This document shows, piece by piece, positions 10,468-21,980 of a stretch of 64,000 nucleotides of DNA. The notes below the pieces were generated by a model. That model had not been told where the DNA came from. It searched no databases and worked only from the letters and a program-made list of their open reading frames with translations. Source of the stretch: Pseudoneurospora amorphoporcata (lineage: Eukaryota > Ascomycota > Sordariomycetes > Sordariales > Sordariaceae). The stretch spans positions 22,337 to 86,336 of the forward strand of contig MU859216.1 of the NCBI GenBank assembly GCA_033297205.1, in the 5' to 3' direction. Position numbers and translations under genes: made by a program. Each line of letters opens with the position of its first letter. Within the stretch, counting starts at the first letter, position 1.

Positions 10468-11407
10468 CTAAACAACCACCTTGGCCTCCGCTTTACTCCC
10501 CCTCTGCCCAAAAATCGTGGTTCCCACCCTGACCTCCGAACTGCCCATGACAATGGCCCCCTCAAAATCCTCGCTCATGCCCATACTCAACTCCAAACTT
10601 CCGCTTTCCAATCCCAGCTCCTTCTCCACCAGATCCCTCTGCTCCCTCAACACCACAAAATCCTCATTCTCGTTTTCGGGCGTCGTCGCCTTGCTCCTCG
10701 CGATGGCGCCGATGGTCATCAGTCCCAGCAGGTTCAGGTGCGGACATTCGTTGGCGATGGCCTTGCACAGCTCGACGGTTTCTTGGCCCGGGGCGCAACC
10801 GGATTTGGACTCTTCGCCCGAGGTGTTGACTTGGACGTGGACGTTGAGTTTTTCGATTTTTTCAGAAGAAGCAGAAGCAGAGGAAGAGGACATCAGCTCG
10901 CCGCGCACGCGGTTCAGGACCTGGGCTTTTTTGAGACTATCCAGCGACGAAACGGCGAAGAGGTTGGGGATTTTGGCAAGCGGTTTGCAGTGTGCTATGG
11001 ATGGTGTGTCTCGATTAGTAACTAACTACACACTACCCATCTTCATACACCACCCCTTCCTTCCTTCCCTTCATTCATTCATATACCGGTCGGTAAGTAG
11101 CGGGCGACTGGATGGACAAAAACATACTAGACTGCAACCCCCCAATGAAATGCCACTTGATGGTCCTCGGAAGCAACTCCGCCTTCTGCTGCAGCTCTTG
11201 CGCATAGTTCTCGCCGAAATGGACGTGCTTGACCTGGGGAGCCTCGTGCAGAGCCAAGATGTCGTTGGCGGGCTTGAGCTTGGACACGGCGACGAGGCGG
11301 ACGGGACGGCCTTTGGCGACGGCGAGGATGAGCTCTTGGACGCCTTGCAGCTGGGAGACGAGCGCGGACGCGCGCGTGGGGTCGATTTTGAGGAGTGTTG
11401 AGCTCAT
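10468..11407 (-). CDS. PLP homeostasis protein, YggS/PROSC (alanine racemase N-terminal) family
   Basis: Two exons: 11407-11128 and 10994-10468, 268 residues. Donor GTATGT at 11127 and acceptor ATAG at 10996-10995; a TACTAAT sequence upstream of the acceptor can serve as branch point. The splice joins GGLQS to THCKPLAKIPNLF, which restores the family's continuous segment. Family landmarks are present: VAVSKLKP (PLP-lysine loop), FGENYAQEL, WHFIGGLQS, and C-terminal LSMGMSEDFEGAI and VRVGTTIFGQR. The family is a single-domain fold III PLP protein that binds PLP and acts in vitamin B6 homeostasis without known catalytic activity; it is related to yeast YBL036C and human PLPBP. The start is the ATG at 11407, where homology begins; an in-frame upstream codon would add about 40 unrelated residues. 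The basic Ser-rich insert after VRGEL (SSSSASASSEK) is a lineage-specific loop. Confidence 0.92.
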
Positions 11408-11517
11408 TTGTAAGTTACTCGGCAGGTGTGTGAAGTTGCTGGGTGTTGGTGTGTTGTGTGTTATGTGATGTTTTGATGTCGTGGTGAGTGGATGAAGTCG
11501 AATGTTTGAGATTGAAG

Positions 11518-11836
11518 TTCCCTCGCTCAAATACTTTGTCGTTTTCTTGGCATGGTGCGCGTTACGTACACACGCACGACATTTGGCATTTTGGACCTTT
11601 GAAACGAAACGAACCAGAGTTCATCGGTTCGCATCCCCACTAAATGAGGAAATATGAAAAAAGCGATGATAGATTTGAAATCAGCGTGACTAAAACTATT
11701 AGTATAGTAATTCTCATTATTATACATTCGAGTTTCTTAATTTTCCTCTTTCGTTTCGAAAGTCCAAAATGTTAAATATCGTGCGTGTGTGACGCGCACC
11801 ATGCCAAGAAAACGATAAGGTGTTTGAGTGAGGGAA
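11518..11836. mobile_element. Foldback/MITE-like element with ~90-bp inverted repeats
   Basis: The left arm 11518-11609 (92 bp) and right arm 11749-11836 (88 bp) are reverse complements. By hand alignment 78 of 88 aligned positions match, with one 4-bp gap. All ten mismatches are transitions, about half in a CpA-to-TpA context. The inner ~140 bp is AT-rich with no coding frame. I see no convincing target-site duplication (flanks AAG and AGA). The structure fits a short non-autonomous element or foldback repeat; divergence of the arms by transitions only resembles RIP. It lies 110 bp upstream of the YggS-like start codon. Confidence 0.75.
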
Positions 11837-14800
11837 AGATGAGGTATCGGTTGGAGTTGTAAGTAGGTCCAGATTCCAGAACCTCTCCGCTGGGGCTCTG
11901 CGGGCTCTGCATGAAATCCTGCAGACCCGCCCGCCCTAGCCCGCCCCCAGTTTGCAGCACGTCGCCCCGGGAGAAATTGTTAGTGCAAAACCTCTCTTGC
12001 CCCCGCTGCTCCGTCCTCGTATACACAGGAATCGGCAACTTTCTCATCTTCCTTCATCGCAGACTTTGCCTCGTCGATTCTCGCCCCTGCTCTCCGCTCT
12101 CTATCATCCCGACTAATACTTCGTTCAATGGCTCGTTTTCTTCGGCGTGGTTAAGATTATCAGGATATTGTTGCTATAGCACTATACCGAATATCCAAGC
12201 TAAGCCCCGCCTCCTCGTGTTGCCGGTGCTCCTGGCAACCCGGATTATAATGGTAATAATCCTGATAACGGCGATGATAGCGATCCAGATAAAGACAATC
12301 ACGTCACACGAGCAAAATACTTTGTACGGTCTCTTCAACTACATTTTCATGGTCCTTTGCCCTTCCCAGTAAAGTCTGTCTCGGCCTCATCTCAAGTACC
12401 CATCTAACACCACACAAACCCACTAGCAACTCCTCACCCCGGGGGTGCGTTAGCAGCGAGGTGGAACATCTGCCCTCCCTTCGAACTTCCGTCACCTCAC
12501 CTCAACTCTTCCTCTTTCACCAAACTAAACCTCGACGCTCACGTCTTCCCAAAGTGAATCAAGTTTTTGATTGCACTTTCAGCTTAAACACAATCCACCT
12601 TGCTTTTCTTTCCCCATTGATGTTTTGTATCCGACGATCCTAGTCATCGCCCCCAAGGCTATTTCATCCCACCACCACCACCACCAGCGACTGACTCTGT
12701 TAAACCCGGTACCTTAAGGTAACCGAGGGCCTGCTCGCAGTCGAGACATCCATCATCGGCATCGGCATCGACATCGGCATCGACATTGTGGTCCATCCTC
12801 CCGCCCTACTACACATATAACAGGCCATCTTCAATACAATAGGTAGACACGGTCGCTTACATCACATGGCTGCTGCTGCTCCGAGGGAGAGAGAGAAATG
12901 CGAACCCTTCATACTCGTCAGGATTCCATGTCGCCCGCCCGCCCATTCGCCAGCTCAGTCAGCTACCTTAGCTAGATCTCGCGGCGCTGCTTGAGCGGAG
13001 CTTCCAAGGCCAACCAATCAACTCCATGCCTCGATACGTATCTCTCGTGCGTGCGGTCAATGATCCGAGGGAAACGGGAAAAAAAAAAAAAAAAAATAAG
13101 GATACTCTCGAGAGGGCAAGGGCCCGCCTGCACAATGCCTGTCGTTTACCCCTTCCGACAAGGACAAGGGTATTATGGTATTAGGTACCTAGGTACCTAG
13201 TCTTGGTGTTTTAACGCCATCCATCCCGAACGGGGACGGTTTGTACCTATCTACGTTTTCCTCCGTCGTCCATGCCTGTCGAACTGTTGAATAGGTAAGG
13301 TGGTGTCTAGAATTAGTCTAGTGTCCAGTGACCACGGCATTTGATCTGATCTGCATGGGTGCTCAGAGCACTACCTTATGATAGGTAGGTAGGTAGGTAC
13401 CTATCGCCCATGATATTCATTTGCCCACTGTTTAGGTATTGAGCAAGAAGACGGAAAACTAACTTATCCATATGATGATCCATGATGATCCATGATGCCA
13501 TCTTACTAACCCTATGGTAAGCTCGGTAATATTTGATCTTCAAGTTTCCAAATGAACAGTTCTGTTGCGTTCGGCTCATGCCATGCCATGCCATGCCGTG
13601 CCATGCTGCGCTGCACCCAGTTACCCACCCTCTTGCTTGCTCTGTGAGTGAATCCCTGCATGTTACATACATACCTACATACATACCTAACCCCGGCCGA
13701 GCGTAACGTTTGGCATCAGGCTGTTGGCTGAGTGCAGGTACTTATCCGAACAACGAACGAACGACCACAAAACTCGGAGCGTCTTGGAACACGACTGGAC
13801 CTCCGCGGACACTCGAGATTTTCACCTCCCTTTTTTTCACGTACATATTTTCCGGAATAAGAGGAACAACCGCAATGACCATAGAACGAGGTGTAGTTGG
13901 TTCCCATTTTTGTCATCATTCTTGTTGCATTTTTGGTTGGAGTATGTAATGTCCGTACCACCACAAGTAAGTGCACGGATTGGTCCTCCCCCCGGCGGTT
14001 CGTTGACAGTGGACTGGAAGACAGACGGCGGATGCTTCCTTTGTCGGGTCACGGTGCTTCCCGCTCCGGGGCTTAGTGGAAGCAAAGGATAGAGTTTCTC
14101 GTCTTTGGTTATGTCTCATGTGCCAAGTCTAATCCAGCGCTCCTGTATTTGAGCTGGGAGGTTGACGGCGGCTGCTTGGTAAAGTCCTAGCTGTTAGTTA
14201 TCCTGACCCTCTCGTGCTCTGAACGGCTTCTTCTGGTAGACGGAATGTGTGTGTGAATGACTCGACTTCAGTTATGCCCGGTTAAATGAACTGCTTTCCC
14301 GGCTGTGTGTGCTAAGAACACCGAAGAATAAATCGTGAATTGTGCGCAAAAGTATGGTGGTGGTTTTGGCGATATTTTCGGTGGGTGGGCAGCGCAGTGT
14401 TTTGATCAATTTCTAGAGGTCTGTATTCTCGGTGGAATTGCAAGTCCAAGGATGAAGGCGCCTGCTTTCTTTGCTAGGATATGTGGTGGGCTTGTAGTGT
14501 AAGTGAATCTTCAAGGATGCAGCTTTTTCGTCTGGACGTCTCCTGATTCGTTTCGGTCTGATGGTAGCAGAAACAATCCATGGTGGTTGAACTGTTGGCT
14601 CGCGTGCAGTGTCAAATCCCAGAGCAGTTGGTTCTGTTAACCATGGCTTCCATTCTCCGCTCTCGTTCGGGGCGTGGCCGGCCCGGGGCGTGTGGCTTTG
14701 TCTACTTCTTGTTGAGCCACACAGGAGCGTACAATCTAACCTAATGCTGGTTCCTTTGTTAGCTCGGTACTCCTGATACCTACAAAATTGTTAGCTTTCA

Positions 14801-15979
14801 GTAGGATCTTGACAAATCAGATAGAGTCAGACTTCCCCAAACTTGACCTCTCCATCTTTCCCACTTTGTCGCGGGCCGTCCCGTCTTGGCGACTTCCAGG
14901 TTGCTGGAACATCTTCGGCTGGTGCATGGGTCAGTCGGTCGTAGAATGGAAGGAAAGTTCGATGCCTCGGTTCCCGGCGGACATGGAGGAAGCATAGACC
15001 TCTTTCTCGCACTCCCGTCCTTTGTGTCCAGGCTATTCTTGGTAATGACATATCCGTACAGCAACCCACCACGCACGCACGCCTCATCGTCCACAGCAAA
15101 CTTGGAAGCGGTGCAAATCTCGAAGCCTGTTCTTATCTTGCTGTACAGCCGACAAGTGCAGACATAGAACTCGATGTGCGATGCCTGGTAAGTACTCATT
15201 AGCCATAAGCCACTCCGAAGACTGCCAACAGTTGGTACCTCGATCCTGTTCGCAGCAGTGTTAACTTGGCCAGAAACCTCGAGGCACATACATACGGAGG
15301 GGCATGAATTTCTTGGTCATCCGGCCACGTTCTGCATACCTCTCCCCCTCGGAGACCAACGCTTCTGGTTTTCCAGTCCACAAGATGACGATACCGGTGT
15401 CATGGCGAACCAAGAGGGGTCAGGCATACAAGAAAGATGGCACGATACAAGAAGAGACTGGATATAAATGTTGTGGATGGCTGGGGGTTTGGGGCTCGGG
15501 AAACGTGGTCTAGCAACCTGGGGGGAAACGATGAAGGAAAAAAAAGAGAAGAAGGAACAACTTCTTTCTCTGAGGGTAAGGTAACCCTTTATACCACCTT
15601 CGTGCATACCCTCTGCATACCTTGCCCTCGGCAACACGCCATTGTCACCATCTCCAGTGAGAAACCTGCTCGCCCTTTCCTCGGACGCATGCTCAGCCTG
15701 CCTTGCCATGACAAGAAGGGGCATACATGGAGCTTTCGCATATCCGCCTGGAGGTGCGAGTCTGTCCATTATTTCCTCGTCCTCTCATCTTCGCGCTATA
15801 AAACTTCCCCCTCCCCCCCTCCAAAATTTAGTTCCCATTCCTCCTCCTCTTTTGCTCATACTTACTACCACTTCCATCTTTCAATGCCATACAAGTTCTT
15901 TACGACTTGCTCTTTCAGCTTCACATCAACCATCCACCTTTTTATATCCATTATGCGGTACAACAACATCACATCAACC
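11837..15979. other. Long intergenic region, no gene recognised
   Basis: About 4.1 kb without a supportable gene. It contains pyrimidine-rich leader-like DNA (11990-12120), a short Asn/Asp-rich open frame (12204-12407), a poly-A run (13080-13096), a TAGGTACCTAGGTACC palindromic patch (13182-13200), GTAG tetranucleotides (13384-13398), a CCATG repeat (13579-13600) and CATACATAC repeats near 13667. The last ~180 bp form the promoter and leader of the Gln-rich gene, with a TATA sequence at 15797. Confidence 0.5.
15797..15803 (+). promoter_or_regulatory. TATA box of the Gln-rich gene
   Basis: TATAAAA lies 81 bp before the first possible in-frame ATG (15884) and 177 bp before the preferred start (15980). 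A pyrimidine-rich stretch with a C-run follows it, typical of fungal transcription start regions. Assignment is by position only. Confidence 0.5.
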
Positions 15980-17668
15980 ATGGACAATCAGCTTCCACTT
16001 TGGGACATTGCGTCTACCATGGGACACGGCCAGGAGGAGTACCTGGTGGATTTCCAAGACCCCGGATCCCAACTCGACCCCTTTTTGGGTCTCGACTTGG
16101 CTCCCCAAGCCCTGTATCTCCCTACCGGCCCTGAGGCTTCTTTCCAGGATCTTGGCCCAATCAATCCGGACTCTTCCATTCCTGCCAACAATCAACAAGG
16201 AGCAGCCACCGATTTCCTCACTTCTGGCATTTTCGCTGCCGCTCAAGGGAACTTCACTCCAGGGGCTCTTCACGATGACAATGGTTTTGGTGGCGCTTCC
16301 GAATTTGTCGGTAATGCCATCACTTCCGCTGTCTCTGTTGGCCCTACCGGCCACGCTCAGAACCCTCTTGACCATTCGTGTCACCCTGCTTCCGGTACCG
16401 TTGGCCCTGCCGGCTCTTCCCTTGTCTCTGCTGGACATTCCGGCTCTTCTACACCTGCCGTCTCTGCCGCCCCAATCCAAGATCCTTGGGGTAGGAAGAA
16501 AAGGACCAAGGGGTGGGCGAGGCCGGACCAGCCCGATCGCCTCATTCCTCCTCCTTGTGAGGAGCCGACGTCGGTGCTCGTCAAGTGGAAAGCGAGCGCC
16601 AAGGAGATTGGGGGTATCAACCCTGACTGGACCGTTGCTCAGTTAAAGCAACACTTCGCCCTGCGGACAGACCTCGGGGCGCCCCCGCCTGAGAATCAGA
16701 CGCTACGCCTGGAGGATTCTGTGGCTGCTCCGGGATTCGAATCTGCAAGGCCTCTGAAGGATGTTGATGTCCTTAAGGAAGTTGGCATCGTCCAGGATGG
16801 CCCGGTCTGTGTGGTTTGGCTAGATCGAACGATGGGAAGTGGTGTTGTGCTGCCCCCGACCCCGACCCTGACCCCGGCCCCGGCTCCAACTGGGGCTCCG
16901 ACTGCTTTCGAGTTGCCCATGATGCAGCACCAGTTGCTCCCGTCTTCGGATGGAAACCAAAATTTCATCCGAAAACGCCAGCACCAGCAACACCAGCGCC
17001 AGGTCGAGCTTCGGCGCCAGCAACAACTCAAGCGCCAAATTCTCAAATCCCGACAGCGACTCCAGAACCAGGACCAGCTCCAAGTGCTCCCACACCAGCT
17101 CGTTTTTTCTGAACAACCAATCGAGCAGCCTGTTCTCCCAAACGGCTTCATGATGATGCCGGGACAACTACGCGGTGGCGGACCTGGTGCTGGGGCTGTA
17201 GAAAGTGTTGGTGTTGAGCCCCCCAACCCTGCAACTACGGCCACGCCAACATTTCCACGGGTTCCCCATTGGCTTAGTCCGCTTGGCGAAACTCCCGTGG
17301 TCAACGGCCAAGAGGGCAGGCTTCAAGCCTTTCAAGATGGAGTCAACGTCGATGAGCGTGAAAAGTGGAAGCAGATGAAAGAGAAGGAAAGGCAATTGGA
17401 GGAAAGGGAGCAACGCCTAAAGGAGGGTGAGCAACAGCTTCAGGAGCGTGAGCAACAGCTAAAACAGTTGCAACAGCAGGAGATGCAACAGTTGGTTGTT
17501 CAACAACAACTGCAAGAGCAGCTCAAACAGCAACAGATTTATCAGCAACAGTTGGTTCTTCAGCAACAACTACAAGAGCTCGAGCAGCTCAAACAGCGCC
17601 AGATTTATCAACAACAGTTGTCTATGGCATCAGCTGCTGGCATCCATACCGAAGCCTGGCGGGGCTAG
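15980..17668 (+). CDS. Gln-rich protein with a possible ubiquitin-like domain
   Basis: A single exon of 562 residues if it starts at 15980, where ACC-ATG-G is an ideal context. In-frame ATGs at 15884 and 15953 could add 32 or 9 residues. Residues 1-190 are low in charge and Gly/Ser/Ala/Pro-rich. Residues ~197-283 look like a beta-grasp fold: a strand (VLVKWKAS), a helix opening WTVAQLKQHF, a strand with NQTLRLED, PLKDVDVLKEVGI and a final strand VCVVWLD, following the ubiquitin pattern. After a Pro-rich linker come a basic Gln-rich stretch and a C-terminal coiled coil (~residues 455-560) with EREQQLK and QQLVLQQQLQ repeats. No intron, signal peptide or membrane segment is apparent. I do not recognise the family; the ubiquitin-like call is inference from pattern. 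Confidence 0.75.
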   Translation: MDNQLPLWDIASTMGHGQEEYLVDFQDPGSQLDPFLGLDLAPQALYLPTGPEASFQDLGPINPDSSIPANNQQGAATDFLTSGIFAAAQGNFTPGALHDDNGFGGASEFVGNAITSAVSVGPTGHAQNPLDHSCHPASGTVGPAGSSLVSAGHSGSSTPAVSAAPIQDPWGRKKRTKGWARPDQPDRLIPPPCEEPTSVLVKWKASAKEIGGINPDWTVAQLKQHFALRTDLGAPPPENQTLRLEDSVAAPGFESARPLKDVDVLKEVGIVQDGPVCVVWLDRTMGSGVVLPPTPTLTPAPAPTGAPTAFELPMMQHQLLPSSDGNQNFIRKRQHQQHQRQVELRRQQQLKRQILKSRQRLQNQDQLQVLPHQLVFSEQPIEQPVLPNGFMMMPGQLRGGGPGAGAVESVGVEPPNPATTATPTFPRVPHWLSPLGETPVVNGQEGRLQAFQDGVNVDEREKWKQMKEKERQLEEREQRLKEGEQQLQEREQQLKQLQQQEMQQLVVQQQLQEQLKQQQIYQQQLVLQQQLQELEQLKQRQIYQQQLSMASAAGIHTEAWRG

Positions 17669-19821
17669 CCTTCCTAGGCAGACGTTGACGGTGATGAGTC
17701 CGCGCCATAAAACATATGCATGGCAATATCACAGCCATACCAGCCACCAGTCAAACACTGTGGTTGTGGTGGATGGCAGGTTGTGGTACCTAGAATGGTT
17801 TTTGCGCTACGGCACAAATCATCAAGGGGATGAAGTTGACGTCGACGACGGGATCGCCATTGTGTTCTCCTTTCCCTTCAGACACACACGAAAGCCTCGC
17901 TTTTTCCATCGGCATCTCCACCTCGCTCCGGAGTGCAAAGAAACGGTCACAAGAAACGGTCACAAGAATAAACCGAACAGCTCAATACCGCTCGCCATGG
18001 CTGGGAAACTCCGTCGCAAAATGGTGAAATGGATCACGGTCGTCCATGTTTCCTCCAGGCATCTAGGACTCCTCATCGCCATTATCTCCAGCCACTTCCG
18101 CCGTCCACAACCTGAAACCCAACAACACCCACCAATTACCTTGACCTTCTACCTGCTCGACAACTCATCAAACCCTTTTCTACGCCTACGAATTCGGCAA
18201 GTCGGCAAGCCGGCCGCAAGAGCCCGATGTCTTTCTCTGCCTATCAGACTCTGGAGGTGTAGTACCAACCACTTTCCTTGCTTCTACGGGCCTAACCTCG
18301 TCTTGACTACTTTTTTTTTCTTACCATCTTTCGCCTTGGTCTTGGTCTTCGTCTTCATTACCTCTACCTCTACGCTCTACGCTACTTCTCTACCTTACTC
18401 TACTCTACTCTAGCAGCTCCAGGCCGCAGGCAGGTTATTACCTACCTTACCCACCGATCATCGACCACAGACATTTGACCCACCCACCCACCGCCTGTCT
18501 ATCATATCACCAGGCATCAAACACATAAGCGCTGAACAAGAGCTCTTGAACAGAGCAAGAATTAGCTACCTTACATGATGGGCAAGTATTGATTTCATTT
18601 GTCAATTCCTCCCTCATTTCCAACAACTCGGGGAAAGGAAAAAAAGAGCGGATAAAAGCGTCAAGTTTGTTCAGTCATGCATGTATGCATGGACATGGGA
18701 AAAACACTGGGAAAACACTGGGAAAGTGGATGGACACTCTGGAAGGAAACACCGGACACACCAGGCACCGCACTACGCAAACTAAGGTACTTTTGCTGGC
18801 TCACCGAAAAGATACCTTAGACTTAGTCTACTCTCGTCAGAAACACTCGTCAGAAACAGAACCGTGCCGAAGCAAGAAGGAGTCCTGCCTAGGGTTCTCT
18901 TCCTTACTCTACTCTTGGATTTGGTTGTTGGTTTTTGGTTGGTTATGAAGGTCGTTTTGGATGACTTTAGTTTAGTTCAGTCTGGTTTGGTTTGGTTTAG
19001 TTTAAGTTTTATTTTCGGTTTCGGTCTTGATTTGGAATACAAACACAAACAAACACAATTACAAAACACAAATACAAATACAAACACAAACACTGGTCAG
19101 ATCAGATCAGATTCACACTTCATGTTCAGAGTACTACCCCGTTCATTGTACCTTGCTTGTCCTTACTCAGTAACAGTAACAGAAGCAAGCAAGCAACCAA
19201 CTGGACTGGTGGAGATTAAACAAGATGATAACTTGTGAAATTACTACTCTCGAGACAGAAGAAAGATTATTATATATGGAACTCCCAAGTAAATAAATAA
19301 ATCATTGTGTTGCTGTTACCGTTTGTGTGTGTGTTTTGCTTGACCTGCCTGGTTCCATGTGTTACATGTATAGGTATGTTTCCTTGACCTGCTTGACCTG
19401 CTTGACCTCCTCCTTCTTGGCCGTCGTCGTCGTCGTCGTCGTCGTCACGTCTTACTTGTTGTATCTGATGAGGACGGGACGGAGTTTGTGACGTTGCGCA
19501 ACCACAACGGAGGAAATAAGGTTTGCGATGGGAATTATGATGCTTTCTGATTCATCAAGTTTCGTTATTTAATTTAATAATGATTACATACATGCATCGA
19601 TGCCTACTTTACTTCATTTCATGTTCCCGTCATGTCATCCCTTTAATGCCAGTTCCGATTCCATTGCGTCCCATACAACCAACCGAAAGAAAGCAAGAAA
19701 CAAACCGAGAAATCATAGTTATTAAACGCCCGCTTGTGCCCAATTCCCACTAAACCTAAGCCATCTACTCAACACCTCTTGCACCTCACAGACCAGACCA
19801 AACCAAACCAGCCAACTAGAA
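17669..19821. other. Intergenic region between convergent genes
   Basis: About 2.15 kb between the 3' ends of the Gln-rich gene and the minus-strand Hym1 gene. It holds a short tandem duplication (17940-17968), CTCTACTCTAC-type repeats (18360-18412), ACAAACACAAAT-type repeats (19038-19095), three copies of CTTGACCTG (19383-19408) and a GTC trinucleotide run (19422-19446). A long frame at 17496-18413 overlaps the Gln-rich gene and reads as shadow sequence. No gene is supported. Confidence 0.5.
19422..19446. repeat. CGT/GTC trinucleotide run
   Basis: Eight perfect units in intergenic DNA, preceded at 19383-19408 by three copies of CTTGACCTG. Confidence 0.9.
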
Positions 19822-21028
19822 CTACCGCTGCGGCACCACGGGCGTAGGCGGCATATTCCGAATCTGCTTGATCAAAAACTCCCTCTCGTCAATAAACTGC
19901 TCATCGTCGGTCCTGTCCTCCAAAAAGTGGCTCAGGAAATGCAGCAGCTTCTCCCTGTTCATCAGCAGGATCTTTTGCACGGCGACGCTCTTGTGGGGGT
20001 TCGCGACAAACACCTTGAAGACGTGGAACCCTTCGTACTGGACCATCTTGCGGTCGTCCCGCAGCAGGTTCATGCAGATCTTGAGGTGCTCGCCGCGGTC
20101 GACGTAGGCGGTCATGACGTTGTAGTTGGAGCGGTCGAGCAGGATCTCGCCCAGGAGCTTGATGGACTGCCGCTTGGTCACGTACGAGGTCGACTGGATC
20201 AGGACCGTGTTGTACTTGAGGAAGAAGAGGTCGAAGTTGGTGGAGAGGTAGTGCGGGATCAGGTCTTTGTGTTTTGTTAGGAGTTCCTGTTGACAGTTCT
20301 GTTAGTACCAGTTGTCGAGAGAGAAAAAGAGAGAGAGAAAGGCTGAGGGGAGTCAAGACAGAAACACACACCCGAAAAGTAGTAAACGCATCAGCCGCCA
20401 CTTCAAACGAGCCCCTATCAATCCACTCAAAAAAGGACCAGAATATGCCCGTGCCGCTCTGCTTCCTGTTCCTATCAATCGCCGCGACGCCCCTCGCACT
20501 GGACCCTTCCTCGTCGCCGTCGTCGTAGAGAATCACGGCCGTGGCGGCCTCGCTGGTCTTGATGAGCTCTTTCAGAACGGTGCCCGCGTGCTGGGCGCTT
20601 TCCTTGTGGTCGTAGCCCTTGCACAGCTCGATCAGGACCTGGGGGCGTCGTTCGACCACGTAGGCGAGGGCGAGCGGGTCGGCGCGCGTCGGGGGCGCGT
20701 TGGGCGGGCGGAAGCGGAAGACGTAGGAGAAGATGACTTGGGTGTCTTTGCGCGAGTCGAAGGGCAGGCGGTAGAGGTTGATGGCCAGCAGGTAGAGGAG
20801 GTCTTCTTCGATCATGCCGGTGACTAGCTGGTATTGTTGCTCGGGGGAGGCTTCTTGTTCGGTGGTCCCTTGGAGTAGCTGTTTCATTTGCGACAGCACC
20901 TTGGCTAGCTCCTCGACCTTTGCGGCGCCGCCCTGGGGACCCTCGAGCTTGACGACATGTTCGCGGGCTTGTCGGGGCAGATCGCTGACATTGGTTCTTG
21001 TCCTTGCTCTGCCAAAGAGGAACGACAT
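19822..21028 (-). CDS. hym1: Mo25/Hym1 (CAB39) scaffold protein
   Basis: Two exons: 21028-20372 and 20286-19822, 374 residues. Donor GTGTGT at 20371, branch TACTAAC and acceptor CAACAG before 20286; the phase-0 junction joins DAFTTFR to ELLTKHKDLIPHYL. Mo25 features are visible throughout: N-terminal FLFGRAR, the RKDTQVIFSYVFR helix, a TGIFWSFFEWIDRGSFEVAADAF helix pair, LIQSTSYVTKRQSIKLLGEILLDR, YEGFHVFKVFVANP and NREKLLHFL. The fold is a stack of ARM/HEAT-like helices that binds STRAD- or GCK-type kinases. In yeast Hym1 belongs to the RAM pathway (Kic1/Cbk1), and in Neurospora and Sordaria relatives act in hyphal morphogenesis and cell fusion. It is divergent to the IleRS gene. Confidence 0.95.
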
Positions 21029-21980
21029 GTTTGTTGGGTCTGATGTTCGGGATGAGTAGCTATGGTATGGTGGAGGTCAAAGCGGTGTCGGTGCGTTGTC
21101 CAAGCGTCGGAAAAGTCAACAGTCGTGCAATTGTCGCGACAACGAATGGAAGTGGTCAACAAGGTGCGACTCGGTCTGGGAGGGCTGGCCAGTGATAATT
21201 GTTAAGGCAAGACGCTGCAGTCCAATGCATGTGTGTTTGTTAGATTGGGACCTCGGGTCAACTTGTCCGGGGGTCATCATACATTCTTTTGATGCCTTTT
21301 TCTGTATGGCAATGATCTAGTCAATCTTGAGTATGCTTGGTTAGACACTACTAGCACGGTAATCACTTCCAATAACTCATATCGAAATGTCTTTTTGGCG
21401 TTGATTACAGGCTCAAAAGGGTGTTGGTTAGAGTATCCAGCTAACAGACAAACAGCAATGGACTGCAGAACGCCTGGACGCAGGGGAACAGGAACGATGT
21501 GCTTATCAGCAGGATGTACCAGTGTTAGTAAGGACTTGGTCTCTCGCCGTTCCTCCAACTAGATAAGAGGTACACAATATCTCAACAACACCAACCCCGC
21601 ATACCGGGTGTTACCCCTCTGTTTTATCGGATTGCCCCCCCACCAATCCGCAGCGGCCGGTCGGTCGCATTGTTCTGGAATCTTTGGTTGACTTTCTGTT
21701 CCTGCGCCGCAAAGAAAACGAGTCACACTCTTTGCCCATTTTCTTCCACCATCGCGGCGACAGGAACGTACACAGAGGTGAGTCAGGTTGTTGATACGAT
21801 CCCTACACCCCTTTTTTTGTCTGTGTCTATCTGTTTGCGACTCTATAGCGCATATTGACAATTCCAAAAAAAAAACTCTTTTATCCCCTTGTTTTTCTCG
21901 GTCTCAACACCAAAGAAATCATCACCAACTAACTCTCGACATATCTCGCGCAGGCCAACTCTCAACGTCCGCCGCCCACT
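21029..21980. promoter_or_regulatory. Shared divergent promoter of Hym1 and IleRS
   Basis: 952 bp separate the two divergent start codons. The IleRS side (21800-21980) is pyrimidine- and A-rich, with leader-like runs. No uORF or operator could be assigned with confidence. There is no additional gene. Confidence 0.5.

Noticed and set aside
13182..13200. TAGGTACCTAGGTACC palindromes (also 46321-46333) as possible operators
   Set aside because: Such words recur in intergenic DNA here without consistent position relative to genes.
17496..18413. 305-codon frame overlapping the end of the Gln-rich gene
   Set aside because: The first part is a frame shadow of CAA/CAG repeats (Asn/Ser runs); the rest lacks coding character.
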